Origin: Luzula sylvatica
Lineage: Eukaryota; Streptophyta; Magnoliopsida; Poales; Juncaceae
Direction of reading: 5' to 3'
NCBI GenBank assembly: GCA_946800325.1
Contig: OX326958.1
Span: 33,153,314 to 33,217,313 of the forward strand
DNA length: 64,000 nt
The position numbers and the translations under genes are program-made. The notes under the pieces were generated by a model. The model had not been told where the DNA came from, made no database searches, and saw nothing but the letters and a program-made list of their open reading frames with translations. Positions 51,353 to 64,000 of the stretch are shown piece by piece (position 1 is the first letter of the stretch; each line of letters opens with the position of its first letter).

Positions 51353-54300
51353 TTACCGAGCACTCGGTTCGGCTGATTGAGCATTAGTAATAGACGGAGA
51401 CGAAGCAATTGGCGGGTGGGACCCGTTATCCTGAGCTGTCGATGGACCCCACTTCGAATCAGATTCGAGCGGCTCCATTACATGTACCGACCCATCACTC
51501 ATTCCCAACGCGATCTGGTTTGATTCTGACGGATGCGCTGCTACCACCATTGGAAATATATTCCCCGCACTATCCAAAAACAAATCAATTAAAACTCACT
51601 TAGTTCTTTATATAAATATTATAATAGAATAGTACCTAGACATGGAAGAAGGCATATAGGATGAAGGAGCGATGCGGCAACGGAGCCTAAGAGAGTCTGC
51701 TTCGAAGACTCCAACCGCCCCGTCGCAGAAACTCGTGTAGATCAAAAGACCGTCGCAAGAATATATCGCACTCGATATCGGTGCCGGCAAAGCCTCTCGT
51801 GGGGACCACTGCATTAAGAAAGAAAGATTAATCAGTAGAGTACTCGATACGATTAATTAATAAATAGACAGAAGAAAGAGAAGAAGAAAGAGAACGAACG
51901 GTGCGAATGCAGTCGAGTTTGGAGTCGAAAATGGAGACCTGGGTCTCGTGAACCACAAGAAGATGAATCTGATCATTGTGGAACTGCACCCTTGTTTCAC
52001 CGACAGGTGGGGCCGCCCCTCCTCGGTTCCCCGGTGCTTGTATAAACCTCGATTTCTTCTTCTCCCATCCATCGATACTCCACAAGCACAACTACAAAAT
52101 CCAAACACAAACAATTCAATATCATTCAAATTATGAGTAAAAAAAGAATTTTAGTTATTACTAAAAACATACCTGAGCATCGGCACCGGAGGAGACGAGA
52201 ACATTCAAAGACTGAGAGAAAGCAAGGCCGGTAATCTTCTTCTGATGACCTTTCAACTTAGTCTTGACCTCGTCAACACGGACGTTATAAATCTGGATGG
52301 TGGAGTCGTCCATGCCGATGGCAATTATGTTATTATCCTGCGGATGGAAGGCCAAGAACGTCGCCGCCGGAGGAGGCGACATGAATGTCGTCATCACTTT
52401 GGAAGTCATCATGTTGAAAAGAGAGACTTTGCCGCCGGAAGCGGACATCACGTACGAGTCGTTTTTGGACAACGCGATGCAGGCCGTCGCGTCTTCCGGG
52501 TTGGTATGATCGCTCGTGTCGTTCGTCATCAGAATCCCGTTTGATGGCTGCCATAGCTGAGGCGGCACTGTCGCTGTCGACTGTATTTCAAAATAAATAA
52601 AACAATTAATAAAACAATTAATGTTTGATGAGAGAGAAGTAAAAAGAAAAGGACTGACCTTGCCAGATGGGTTGCGCTCGTTGCGTTGCCATTTCCACAA
52701 CTTGTGAACGGCGTTGGAACCTAACGCTAACAGAGCTACTCCGTTGTTTGTGTACAATAGCCTCACCACCTATTATTATTCATTCATCGTTAACCCAATC
52801 AGCATCAACTCAAAGATGATAAAAGAATAAAATAATGAATACCTTGCTAGGGGTAGCAGCAGTATCGGGTAGGCGAAGTGCTTTGAGATGGGAGGATTCG
52901 CTGATGTCAGACATTTTCCATGTCTTGACCTTGTCAGACTCGTCAGTATTAATTCTCGGCTTCACATCCTGTTGCTGTTGCTGTTGTTGCTGTTGTTGTG
53001 ACCTGCCCCCATCCATAGATGCCTTTTCGAAACAGAAAATCACAATAAGTACACTATATGTTACGATGGAATATACAAAGGGAATTATTAATTATTATAC
53101 TGACAAGGTTGCTCATGGAAACTGAAGGCATGACGCTACTACGGTCAGGCCGTTCTGCATTGACCGCAACAGGACTCGACACGTTCGATGGACCACCCAT
53201 CAAATTCCCTATCTGTGGCTGCATATAAAATACATATTTTTTAAAGAAAATATTTTTAATATATTGCAAACAAAAAAAACAATAAATTGTGGAAGTCATT
53301 CAAGACCTTGATATTAAGCTGCGAAGGAGGGGGTCCACGCGACCCTTCAAATGCCCTGCTTTCAAGCATTCTCAACAATTTCTGACCATCGGCATTCGCC
53401 AATATTTTAATTCCATTATCACTGGTTGTAATCGCCAACAACGACCCTTCTCTGTTAAATCTCAACCTCGGACTCGCCTACATCAAAAACAAACAAACAA
53501 ACAAACACGATCGAATTAAATATATTATTTTAAAATTTCATCATGCTCATGTTTATGATTTTATTTACGAACCGGCAAGCCGCCTTCAGCATCAGTGGTA
53601 GTGAGAGTATTAGTATTATCCATATCCCAAAACTTGACCATGAACTCGTCGCCGGCGGCCAAGAACCGGTTACGAGTCGTGTCGAACTGGACCACACCCA
53701 ACGATCTCTTCCTGAACCCAGAGTAGGTTCGTTTGATAGCCCCTTCAGACTCGTTCCACTCCACCAAATGCGACTCGCCTTCTTTGCTTGTCCCACAAGA
53801 AAACAGCCTCGTTCCGTCGAAACTGTAAGCCATTGTGGTGCACCAGTGGCCTGGCGCATCGTAGTCGACTCTTGAGCCCAAACAGTCGTATAGCCATGCT
53901 TTTATTTTTCCGTCGATAGCGGTTGAGAATATGAACTGCGTAAATTAAATTTAAAATATATTATGGGCGTTTTTCAACGGTTTAAACGATGAAATGATAT
54001 GGAAGAGAAATTAACCTGAATAGACTCCTTGTAATGGGGACAAACAGAATAGACTGGGGCGTCGTGTCCTTCGAATGTGTACTGCTTGTGCCCTTTCAAT
54101 GCATCCCATACCTAAAAACATACCATGATATTTGTTTACAAAAAATATAGAATATATAAAATGTATAATAATGTTATCATTTTACCTTGATAACTTTGTC
54201 GTCACCACAAGTAATGATAGAAAGGGTTTTGTTAGGGTGAGAAAAGGCTATATCATTCACTCCTCCCATGTGGGCGTCAATCTGCATTCATGCATTGAAT

Positions 54301-56330
54301 ATATTTCAAATATTAGAAGACAATGAACATATATTAATAATGATCTTTTCAATAATTTGCTAACTTACCTCGACTTGTTGCCTCAGTTCTCCGTTGGATA
54401 TGAAGGCGTATATCTGAACAATATGCTTTGAGAACGCAACACCTACAATGAATAAGGTAACGAAATTAAATCGTGAAAATTATATGAACTAAATTACAAG
54501 CTAAAAAAATTAATAAAATATAAACCTAATATGGATCCATCGGGACTCCACAAGCAACGGTTAACAGATATGGTTGCGTCTTTCATCAAAGAGGCCTGAA
54601 AATTAAAATAAAAAAAATGATTATATTATATACAATCTCATCGCCAAGTAAAATGCGAAAGTATGATAATGAACCTGTAAAGGCAAAGTGCAAGAGCCAA
54701 GATCCCAAACTTTGAAAGTCTTGTGAGCAATCCTCTCTTTCGACCCCACCTCCCATATCCCTATATCTCCCACATTCGTTCCAACTACAAAGCACACACA
54801 ATATTCAAACTTCAAGAACAAGAATTGTAAAAACTAAACGAAAGAGATAGTGAAAACAAAAATCCAAACTAACCGAGAAGAATGGTTTGTTGCACGGGAT
54901 GAAAATCCAAACTCATAACATTGGAACCCTGCGTAAGAGTTCGAACCAAGTTCTTGGGCAAATCATCTTGCGAGTACATGCTCGTCGAAGGATGAGCCGC
55001 GCCAGAGAACGACACCTCATCGGGCTGACCAACTCGCATTCTCTTCATAAGATGCTCTGAATCCGCACTCTGGTAATCCATTCCTGGCGGCCCGCCACCT
55101 GGCCCTCTCGGATGTTTCAAAAACGCAGCTAAACAACCCACAAAAATATTACATAAATAATACACACGACCAGTTAATAATAATAATAAATAAATTTACC
55201 AGTATTAGGAGGAGCCTGAACGAGACCAGGCGGACCGGGTGGAACGGGTCCGTGCGGTACACCTGGGTTTGCATTCGTCATCCATCCTGCTATCGCACTT
55301 GGCGAAGGAGAAACCACTGGCTGGAACGGCTACAAATTCATGAAAAAGAAATAACCATTTATGATCATTAAATAAATAGCAATTAAATAAAAGAAATAAA
55401 AAGGGGTGAGAGGGGCGTACGCTATGAACGCCCATAGGAGGGAAAGCGCCGGATTTTGGAATGGGACCGACAAGGGGACCGCCATTGGCAGGTGGGGGTC
55501 CAGCTGGCCTCGCGCCATTGGTCGGAGGTGCGGCACAGGAGTGGTCGGTGAAGAGAGTCTTTATGTCCGGGTTAGGACGTGGATTCTTGCAGAGCTGGTG
55601 CTGCCAATTCAGGCTTTGATTGATTAAAGTGCGCAAACGAGATGCCTTGAAAGGAGGGAAATTGAGCTTGTCGCGGAACAGTGGATTCGCTTCGATTAGT
55701 TTTTTCAACTCTAAAAGCATTATGTTCCGTGCCGATTTCGTGTCCCCGTATTTCGACAGCTGTTCATTCTGCCTGAAATTTTCGAGAGTGAGTAATTGGG
55801 TGATCTCCTTGAAAAGCTCCTCGTTGAAAGAAGCAAATACTTTCAGATCCTTCACTAGTATTTCTACTGCTTTGGCTCTGTCATGCCTGCACAAATGCAT
55901 TACATGTTGATTTAGAATTGGAACAGGAAATATTTTAGTATTTCTGATTGAAAATGGAATCGAAATTCTGACCTGTCGAGAGCCTCGAGATACTTTTGCT
56001 TTCTAATCTCGAAGAAGATTTTCATGGAGTATCTGTTATCTTCTACTTTAGTGAAACCCCCGAGATACTTCTCGACTTCGTCCCATTCTCCTCCTTGAAC
56101 AAGGTCTTCGAAGTGCTTCATGTTGAAGAAAAATCCTGACTCTTGCTCCAATCTGACAATCAAATATATCAGACAAAAAGAAGTCGAAAAATTACAGGAC
56201 TATCTGAAAATAAAATATTTTGGTAGGTCAAAGGTTAGAAAGAGTCTCACTTGTGTACGGTCTCCTTGAACTTCTCCTCGTCAAGGAATTGGAGAATCAG
56301 GAAAACAAGTTCCCTGCTCAGCGACGACAT
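51353..56330 (-). CDS. TPR: TOPLESS/TOPLESS-RELATED transcriptional corepressor
   Basis: Nineteen exons with GT-AG introns and consistent phases: 56330-56251, 56152-55973, 55886-55421, 55329-55200, 55128-54874, 54784-54675, 54595-54526, 54442-54369, 54281-54186, 54111-54016, 53935-53573, 53477-53307, 53218-53105, 53022-52843, 52769-52659, 52580-52173, 52091-51900, 51808-51636 and 51569-51353. They encode 1,161 residues, close to the family's usual 1,130. The LisH (about 4-36) and CTLH (34-92) domains that bind EAR motifs start MSSLSRELVFLILQFLDEEK. EAR-groove residues R67, Y68, K71, F74 and F104 are kept, as is N176, the position changed in tpl-1. A proline-rich linker leads into two WD40 propellers (for example KVWDLGSCTLPLQ, NNIIAIGMDDSTIQIYNVR). 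Such proteins recruit histone deacetylases for auxin, jasmonate and developmental repressors in the nucleus. The C-terminal half (LRLRCRIAPSSYMP, AHPSESNQIALGMSDGSVHV) best fits the rice ASP1-type clade from memory. Confidence 0.96.
52973..53001 (-). repeat. Trinucleotide (polyglutamine) tract in TPR exon 14
   Basis: A run of about ten glutamine codons (mixed CAA/CAG) lies in the linker between the two WD40 propellers, after MDGGRS and before DVKPR. The tract is imperfect in codon choice. Confidence 0.9.
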
Positions 56331-57008
56331 GCTTCCTCCTCCTATTTGCTCCAGCTCAACTTCTTTGTCTTAACAATTTTACAAATACACCCCTTTCCCC
56401 AACTCCTCCTCAGAACAATGAGTTCCCTTTTCCACTCTTACCCTTTTTATCTTTCCAAATTGCAAAAAGAACCCTCCTTTCCCTTTGTATTATTTTTGGA
56501 CTGACTACCCTTTATAAATTATAAACTCTCTTTAAAACGGAAACACTTCCCTTTATTAACCCTGATATTTCTTAAATTACCAAAATGCCCCTCAAAGATG
56601 CAGCTTCAGAAATCTGACCAGACAAAGCCAGAATCAAAATAGCACGAATCTCAAGGCAACCTAAACAGAAGAGAGAAGAATCCACCCTTCTCCTCCTCTC
56701 TCTCTCTCTTCCTCTTCCTCTACCAAATCTCAGAAACAAAGCTCGAGATCTCAAAAAAATCACCACTAAAAGTTCAAAAATTCGAAACACGGAAGCTCAA
56801 CACTCTTCAATCTTCCAACTTCCTCTCTCTCTCTCTCTCTCTTCTAGGGTTTTCAAGGAAGGAAGCCTCTCTCTCTCGCTAAGCCGCCGCGTTCGTTCTT
56901 CTCTCTCTTTCTCTTTCTTTCTTCCCAGTCTCTCTCTCTTTCTGACTTTATATTACACCTCTGCTCGAAAAAACAATTTAATCCACACACTTTCTCTCTC
57001 TCCCCCCG

Positions 57009-57018
57009 CTTTATATAG
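57009..57018 (-). promoter_or_regulatory. Candidate TATA box of the TOPLESS-type gene
   Basis: Minus-strand CTATATAAAG lies about 680 bp upstream of the ATG. Downstream of it is a long purine-rich (minus strand) leader with GA tracts (56700-56990), as often seen in plant 5' untranslated regions. A leader intron is possible but was not resolved. Confidence 0.5.
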
Positions 57019-58182
57019 TACCCGAATCTACATCCCTCATCTGCATTTAAACCAAACTCTATCCTCTCCGTTTATTAATATGACCGTTATTTATTACTAT
57101 TAAAGCTGATGTGTCGTGATCCTACAAAAAACTGGATATCTCCGGTTATTAATATCGGAGAGAGTAATTCCACTTTCTTTATTAGCGAAGAAACCCTGGA
57201 GATGAGACCGCCCCCCTAAACCAACAGTAACCCTCAGTCTTGTGTTGAATTACGAATATTGCCACTGTTATGTCACGTCGGCTTCTGACCGAGAACGCAG
57301 CTAATGAGGGGTATTTTCGTAAAACTACGTAGCGGTGGTCACGTCGAAGGGTAGTATTGGAAATTTCTCAATCTGCTGTCCTTTTCGAGGTTTAAATAGG
57401 GACGAAATCGTCATTTTACTCGCCCAAGACAATGCTCCGATTATGGCATCTGCTGGTCTCGAGACTAATTTTTGTAGGGGTATTCTCGTCTATTCACATG
57501 TTATTGTTTCTGTTTGCGCCACGTCATGCTTCCTCGTACCTGTTTATTTATTTTTCCTTTACCGAGATATTTCTGATTTTTTATACCACAATAATGCAAA
57601 AAAAAATAAAATAAATAAATAATCAACAATTAATTATTATTTGGTAGAAATAGTAACTTAAATATGTTATCGTATATACGACGGACAATACAACGAAATA
57701 TATAGAAAATATTCAAAGGGAATCAATCAATCCGGAGATATTTCCTGTACAAAAAATTCAAATTTCAAAGTTTGGTAATAACACACGCATTAATTACTAA
57801 AACAACGCCTTCTTTACAACCGACAGGCGACACACACGATGCATATGACTCGTCGAGCGTGGTTATTACAAAAAAAAGTGGGTGAGAATATCAAGCCTTT
57901 ATTTAGTGGGCAAGGGGCATTAAGAGGGTCAATCATGCCTCGATGTCGCTATTCTCCTTTTTAATTAATTAGTAAATCCCAACCATTATATTCAGATAAG
58001 TTGCCTTTCCTATCAGATTCGGTGTGATAGGTTAGTCTTCCTATCTGACAACTGGCAATCTGGCATACCAGTTATCAATTTTATTTAATTGTGGGTGGAA
58101 TAAAGAAGAGTACGGTCAGGAGGAAAACTCGGATCTAGCAAAACATGAAGCTCCGAAGTCATCCATTATTATCTTGACACGT
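57019..58182. other. Upstream intergenic region, no gene
   Basis: Upstream flank of the TOPLESS-type gene. Short reading frames in 57335-57622 show no conserved motif. Confidence 0.55.
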
Positions 58183-58224
58183 GTACCGATAAGGGTCACG
58201 TGAGGTTCGTTCTTTCACGTGACC
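58183..58224. promoter_or_regulatory. Cluster of three ACGTG motifs with a G-box dyad
   Basis: Three ACGTG cores within 40 bp: 'gacacgtgta', 'ggtcacgtga' and 'tcacgtgacc'. The last two contain the full G-box CACGTG and form a perfect inverted repeat (GGTCACGTGA ... TCACGTGACC, 58194-58224). G-boxes are bound by bZIP and bHLH factors in light and abscisic-acid responses. There is no recognised gene start nearby, so function is uncertain. Confidence 0.45.
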
Positions 58225-61200
58225 GAGGGGCCTTCTCTGCTTTTTGCTGAGTTTTCTACACCTTTCCTGTCACTGTCTTTCGATCTGCCAACCTAGCCCT
58301 CCTTTTCATATTAATTACTTCATTGACATTCTTATCTCTCCTGTATGTTATAACTGGAGTATCCTGCTGTATTCAATACTTCATTTTTTAGTGTCCTTTT
58401 CAAGGAAAAAATGGAGAACATTGGATATTCCAGAGAGCAAGGAAGATGGGGTTAACGTCGCTATCAAGGTTAAAAATGTCCAAGTAAAATTCTTGTCATT
58501 GTCATCTGTTTTGATTTATTGCGTCAAGAAGGCATCTAATTTGGGTTAAATTACTATTTTGCCATTCTGTCCAGTCGTGACATCCTCTCCTATCCAGTAG
58601 TTTTTTCCTACATTCCCTCCGATATTTAATTACCGGACAGCTCCGGTTACCAATATTTGAAAGGGTTTTAAGGGAAATTGACGGTGTTGTGACAATGGAA
58701 ATTGAGAGTACTGGATGGGGAGAGCAGCATGAATCACATGTCTAGGTCAGTCCGAAAGCGACCCGGATTTTCAATCGTCTCCAGTATTCTCCAGTTAAAT
58801 TTATATAATTTAATTAGGTGCGTATTAATTAATAAGGTAATATACGGGCAATAATAATGATGACAAGATTGATAGTGTGTGTCAGATTTGGTGGTCCTAA
58901 AATGGCCGCGGAGGCAGTAGAGCGCACGTCTGGAACTGGACAGGAGAACTTGGATTTAATTAGCCACATAAATTACATAATTATTATTATTATTGTTTTA
59001 TTTATTTTTTCATGGGAGGCCATTAGCTAATTAAGAAATCTGTATATGCTCGCTAATTGCATGTTCTCAAGTACATTGAATCGTTGAATTTTCTAGAAGC
59101 CAACAAATGGATGGCTCTCAATTTCGCACCCATTCGGGCCATTCTTCCATTTGTCAACTGTTTTTTTTTTTTAAAAAAACAAATAAAGTAAACTCGAAAA
59201 AGTCCGGAGTATTAAAAAATAATCATAACAAAAAATATTTAGTATCTTGGTATGTATATTTTGGTCTTGTATTTATATGTTTAATCGAAACAAAATATTT
59301 ATTAAAACTATTTTGATTTGAATTAGCGGAAGTTAACCAAAGGAGACAAAATTTCAAATTAATTAAAAAAATAAGGAACATAATATTTGATGACGGAGAA
59401 ATTTTTCTGATAAAAAAAAATCGAATATTAAAATGATATGATATTACAATAAAGTCATTAGAACTCTTAGTGATGCGAATAACACAAAAAGGTTATTACA
59501 ATTACAATTGATTAAAATCATAGTATTTAAATAAATAAATCGTATCAGTCACGAATCTTGACAAGAATTCTCAGAGGATCGGAAGCAAACAAAATACTAA
59601 AAAAGTTACGTTGCATACATTTTTTGAGAGGACGAACAATAAAAAAAATTATGTAATAATAATACAATTGCCATATACATTATACATTGTTTGTCTAGAA
59701 TATTATGACTAATTAAATAAATATTGTTGTACATATTTTATATAACATCAATTATTTCAATTATTTGGTCGATCTTACTCATACATCAAATCTAATGACT
59801 TAAATCGTTTGGAGTGATACGGATATCTCGTGATTGTGCAAATGCGATGAAAAATAAAAGTTATAATCTTATTATATATAATTTTTGAAATGTAATATAG
59901 AACTTTCTAGGACTTACATTTCCATTTTTGTGGCAATGTCTTATGTAATTTAAAATTAAAAGAATGATATATAATGCAAAAAATAATGATTAAAATACAA
60001 TATAAATTAAACTAGGTACGAATTTTATTTTATTTTTGAATCCGAGTATGCTGTTAGAATTTGTTAATTCATATAAAAATAATTTCATAATTTATACATT
60101 GTTTTTTAATATAAAACTATTGGATGTTGTATGGTAGGTTATTCTCTAATAAATAATGGTACTCATCAATTAATGATTATTTAATGGTTATATTAAAATA
60201 TATTTATCAATTAATATTAGGTCGAATAAGAAAGTTGATGTCACTCTTCAAATTAATTGAAAATCTATAATACTATGCATCGTGCATTTTAATCCAGTAA
60301 TAAATTCGCACCCGTTAAATAGACATGATTTTCTGTCTTTGCATGATTTTTTTTATCAACAAATATGGAAAAATATAATTCTTGATATCCACCCATTGAA
60401 CATATCTATTTTTTTTTTAAAATACTTACCATAAAAATTCCCGATTTTTCATAAAATGCATTATTGTCATCTGCAACCTCCAAGAATTTGAATAACAATA
60501 TTTATACAAATTTTTCGACGCGTGCGATTTATTAGGACAAAAATGAAATTGCGTAAAAATCTCGGAACAAGCAAAAAAAAACAAAGCAATAATTGAACTT
60601 TGGGGGGCAAATAGGGTGGTCGGAAAAACAGACCTATCAACATAATATGCCCCGTACAAAAAGCTAGTATATATATTATAATTATAATCATAAATAAACA
60701 TACAAATAACAGTACAAGTTCGAAATGTCCAAGAAAGAAACAACCATTTTTAATCAACTCGTAATTATCACGGTAATGTTTTGCACCCCGCTAAATAAAC
60801 CCCCAATCTACCCCGCATATATTAATTAAGAAGGTAATTAATGCAACAAATTTCCTAATCAACCAATTGCGGGTGAAGTGCGGGTAAATTGTGGGTGGTG
60901 CCTAATATTATTGTAATTATCATGCCCTCGAGGGGCATTTCCATAATACCCCTGTACAGCATCCCAATCAATTCGCTGCGTCTAATTCAATTCCAATCTA
61001 TCTTTTCCAAATACCGAAACCACCCCTGTAAGATTAAAATAATGAGATCCACTATTTGGAAGGGCAAAAGCGTCAAATCAGTCGGACAAAAAACAAGGAC
61101 GTAGTCCTTTGCGTGAGAGAACAGAACTCGATATATCGCGAAATATCTCGAGATGGTATGAAAGAGAAATTGACGGGGACAGATTGCGAAGCATGTGTCA

Positions 61201-62211
61201 GTCAAAGCTTTTATAATGAAAGTAGAGAATAATTGGTGGTGTTTGTTTTTATCGTATCGCGAGAGGAGATGTAACAGATGTTGAACGGAAACGGCAAGTG
61301 GGGGAGCGAGCCTGGTGATTGAGATGTGCATAGTGGTCCTGCACTTTTCCCAATGTCATAGTACTCTTTTCTCTCTCCATTACTCTCCAAACACAGCGTC
61401 CAGTTTTAGTAATGTTTTTTTTTTTTGACATTGAAAATGGATATTATTACTGATTAATAATTATTTAAATTTAGATTATATTTATCAATCATATTTTTTT
61501 TTTGGGTGACGAATGAGTTTTTTTTATTATAATTCTGATAGCTGGCATCATTATCTCATTGATATGGGTAAGTTTGTGTTTGATTGGATGTTTATAAAAA
61601 TAGGGGAGTTCTATCGTACACTTTTAAAAAAAAAATTTGGGTATTTAAATAATTAATTATATTTGTAAAATGGTGTATCATAAAATTTATTTTTTATGAA
61701 AATTTTTCTATAAATGAACAACACAAAATTTCAATTTAGTCAACGTTAATTGATAAATATATTTGAGATTTTACCTTAAATATTCATAAATGAATAATTA
61801 CTCAAAATATACTTGAAGAAGATAGGTGTATTATAAGGAAAAATGTATACGATAGAAGCTCCCAAATAGATAACTAATTGATATCACAAATTTATATTTT
61901 TGTGTTAAATTTGTGACCGGTTCGTATGGTCGTACTTTTATTCATAATAGAATGTATAAATATTCATAAAAAGATGAATATGTTTTTTATTTGTTTATAA
62001 CTTTTGTAACGAAAAATATTGTTAAAATAAACAAAGTACGAAAGTATATGTTTTTCCGAACAAAATAAATATTCCCGTGTTACGCGAACTTTTAGATAAT
62101 CAATAGTGCATAAAAACATAATAAATTATTTTGTTTTACAATAATATTTTGATTTTACAAAATTTATGTAGTGGATATTTACATTGGTTATATTATTATA
62201 TCGAAGTCAAT
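58225..62211. other. Intergenic, AT-rich, no gene
   Basis: Low-complexity A/T-rich sequence. Frames at 58244-58549, 60426-60757 and 60987-61331 lack conserved motifs and are probably chance. Confidence 0.55.
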
Positions 62212-62360
62212 AACTTCATAACTCCGTTGGTAAAGTATTTGATATAATAAAATCATATGTTGTAGAGATTATGAGTTCGAATCACAACAAAATCATATAA
62301 AAAATCATATATGTATCTGTAGTGACAATCGATCGTTCATTAGATGTCATTCAAAAAAAT
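62212..62360 (+). mobile_element. SINE-like tRNA-derived sequence
   Basis: Box A-like 'aactccgttggtaaagtat' and box B-like 'atgagttcgaatcac' are spaced as in a tRNA-derived SINE. They are followed by 'tgacaatcgatcgttcatta' and an A-run. It resembles the SINE at 46909 in layout. A target duplication was not found. Confidence 0.55.
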
Positions 62361-64000
62361 ATTACATCGAAAAGCATATTAAATTTGTATAATAAAACTA
62401 TTTACCTGCATTACGGAAAATGGCGTGTCCGGTAGATATTTAATTAGGAGAGGAAGGAAAAGAAGAAATGGACTAGACAGAAGACTGGAGTCACGTGCTC
62501 TCTCTATCTCAGATCTTGTATAATGGCAAGCAAATAAAGTTAGCTGGGGGACAATTACTTCATTTTCTTCTCTCTTTCACACAAGTAAAGGATACATCCA
62601 TTCATATTAGAATAGTAGATATATTCTCTTGCAAATTGCAATATAAGGTTGCTTTCGTAGAAAGAGTAAAGTTTTAAAATACTATGAAAAGAAAGGCAAA
62701 GGGTTCAAATTCAAAATTAGGTAAAGTCCATTTTTAAACATAGTTTGGAGGACGTAAAAGAAATAGGAAGTGTAGAACACAATTCAAAAAAATGGTACAA
62801 AAAGCAAAAAGAAACAACAGGCACATGCATGCAAAATGCCAAAATCACTCTCTTGGAGAACCTTGCAGAGCACAATATCATGACGTTGGAAATATGATAT
62901 GTGTCTCCCTTTATGTTACCTGTGGATGTTTGATATGATATGGGTCTCCGTATATGTTACATGTGGATATTTGTGTGATATTTTGAACATTTTTATTTTG
63001 AAATAGTAGTACATAATTTTCGAGAATATTCGATATGTTATATTTTTTAATGAATTGGATAAAATATTCTATGTAGTAAATGTTTTGTTTTTGCTAGTTG
63101 AAAATATAAATTATCATTATTCGTATAACAAATATTATATACGATGACAAAATCATATTATATGTATTTTTTTTAATAGACGATTGTTATCCGCGCAACG
63201 TAAGTTTTTATATATATTCCATAATTTGCATGAGTTTGGTATTTGTGTTATTACAATATTATAGTCGTATATTCCTTGTTGAGTGTTTTGAGCGACTATT
63301 ATTTTCCTTTCTCTACGTATTATTTCTTTTTTACTGTCTTCATGTTTCATTTCTTTTTGTAATTTCAAATTGACAAAAAAATATTTTCATCATCTTTAAT
63401 TATTTGTATTTTTCAATTCGATTTGGCAAGAAATCAAACATGATATTTAACCCGTGCCATCAAAAATAATCTCAACTAAATTAATTTCATTTCAATGAGG
63501 GCATGCGTAATTTTTCAAATTTCAATTACTATTTTTGTAGAGGGAAAACATTGTGCAATTAACGTGTACATTGTCATTAGAAAAACGATACATGTCAGTT
63601 TGAATTTTTCTAATTTCGATCGTATTTTGTGCACTTCAAAACGCCGCATTTTTTGCACTCCAAAACGCATACTAACCCTCATCTATTTTTTTTAATATTT
63701 TTAGAAGTATGATATACCTCTATGTATTAATTTTTAGATGTATTTCCTATTTTTAAAGTATGATATATCTTTATTGAATACAATACATATTACGTATTTT
63801 TACACACATAATATAATTTTAGAAGTATATATGTATCTTTTATATGCATGGTATATATTTTTTAAATACAATACATGTTATTACTTTTCATATTGTATGA
63901 TATACATTTATATACGTTTGATATACCGTATAAGATATAGTTTTTTTATATGACTAACGTTTTGTATATTTTTTTGGGAATGGATTATGTCCTATGTTAC
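62361..64000. other. Intergenic, AT-rich, no gene
   Basis: A/T-rich. 63690-63940 repeats 'tatgatatacctttat...aatacaatacat'-like units about 60-80 bp apart. No coding region recognised. Confidence 0.55.

Noticed and set aside
52245..52554. Frames opposite the TOPLESS-type exon 16
   Set aside because: Shadow frames of a strongly conserved coding exon on the minus strand.
60426..60757. Two overlapping minus-strand frames of about 100 residues
   Set aside because: Hydrophobic, low-complexity composition in AT-rich DNA with no recognisable motif or splice context.

Overview
The window is nuclear DNA of a flowering plant, most likely a eudicot; I cannot name the species. The genes have many short GT-AG introns, the sequence is AT-rich, and it is filled with nested plant transposons (CACTA, hAT, Mutator-like, Helitron, Ty1/copia, Ty3/gypsy, SINE and MITEs). 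Only two host genes look intact. Both lie on the minus strand in the right third: a 9-exon WD40-repeat gene (42492-46824) and a 19-exon TOPLESS/TOPLESS-RELATED corepressor gene (51353-56330).

Left part (1-22 kb). A satellite with a monomer of about 170 bp (1-1693 and 13464 to about 15305) has been split by an 11.8-kb CACTA element (1694-13460, target duplication ATT). The CACTA carries nested guests: two Helitron 3' ends, a hAT element with a retained-intron fragment of a SEC23-like COPII gene, and a Mutator-like element with a fragment of a WRI/ANT-type AP2 gene. Just right of the satellite, a Helitron ending at 17801 carries a degraded fragment of an EBP1 (PA2G4-type) gene. Three transposon superfamilies within 17 kb have therefore each picked up a piece of a different host gene.

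Middle part (22-42 kb). This holds repeat families, MITEs and a rearranged retrotransposon block. A truncated Ty3/gypsy chromovirus-like pol (31.6-34.4 kb) is joined to a truncated Ty1/copia gag-integrase region (34.4-36.4 kb), between copia LTRs in opposite orientations. A solo LTR with a CGTCA target duplication lies further right (39094-40152). Three sets of short perfect palindromes (cores CCGTCATGACGG, GTTCGTTCGAACGAAC and GTCCGTTATAACGGAC) recur through this block.

Right part (42-64 kb). The WD40 gene has a tRNA-derived SINE inserted about 85 bp upstream of its start codon. A 1.06-kb foldback element lies between the two host genes. The TOPLESS-type gene has a plausible TATA box about 680 bp upstream of its ATG. 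Beyond it (57-64 kb) is gene-poor AT-rich sequence with one G-box dyad and a second SINE-like sequence.

Exon boundaries, target duplications and inverted repeats were read by eye. Gene identities rest on remembered family sequence and have not been checked by database search.
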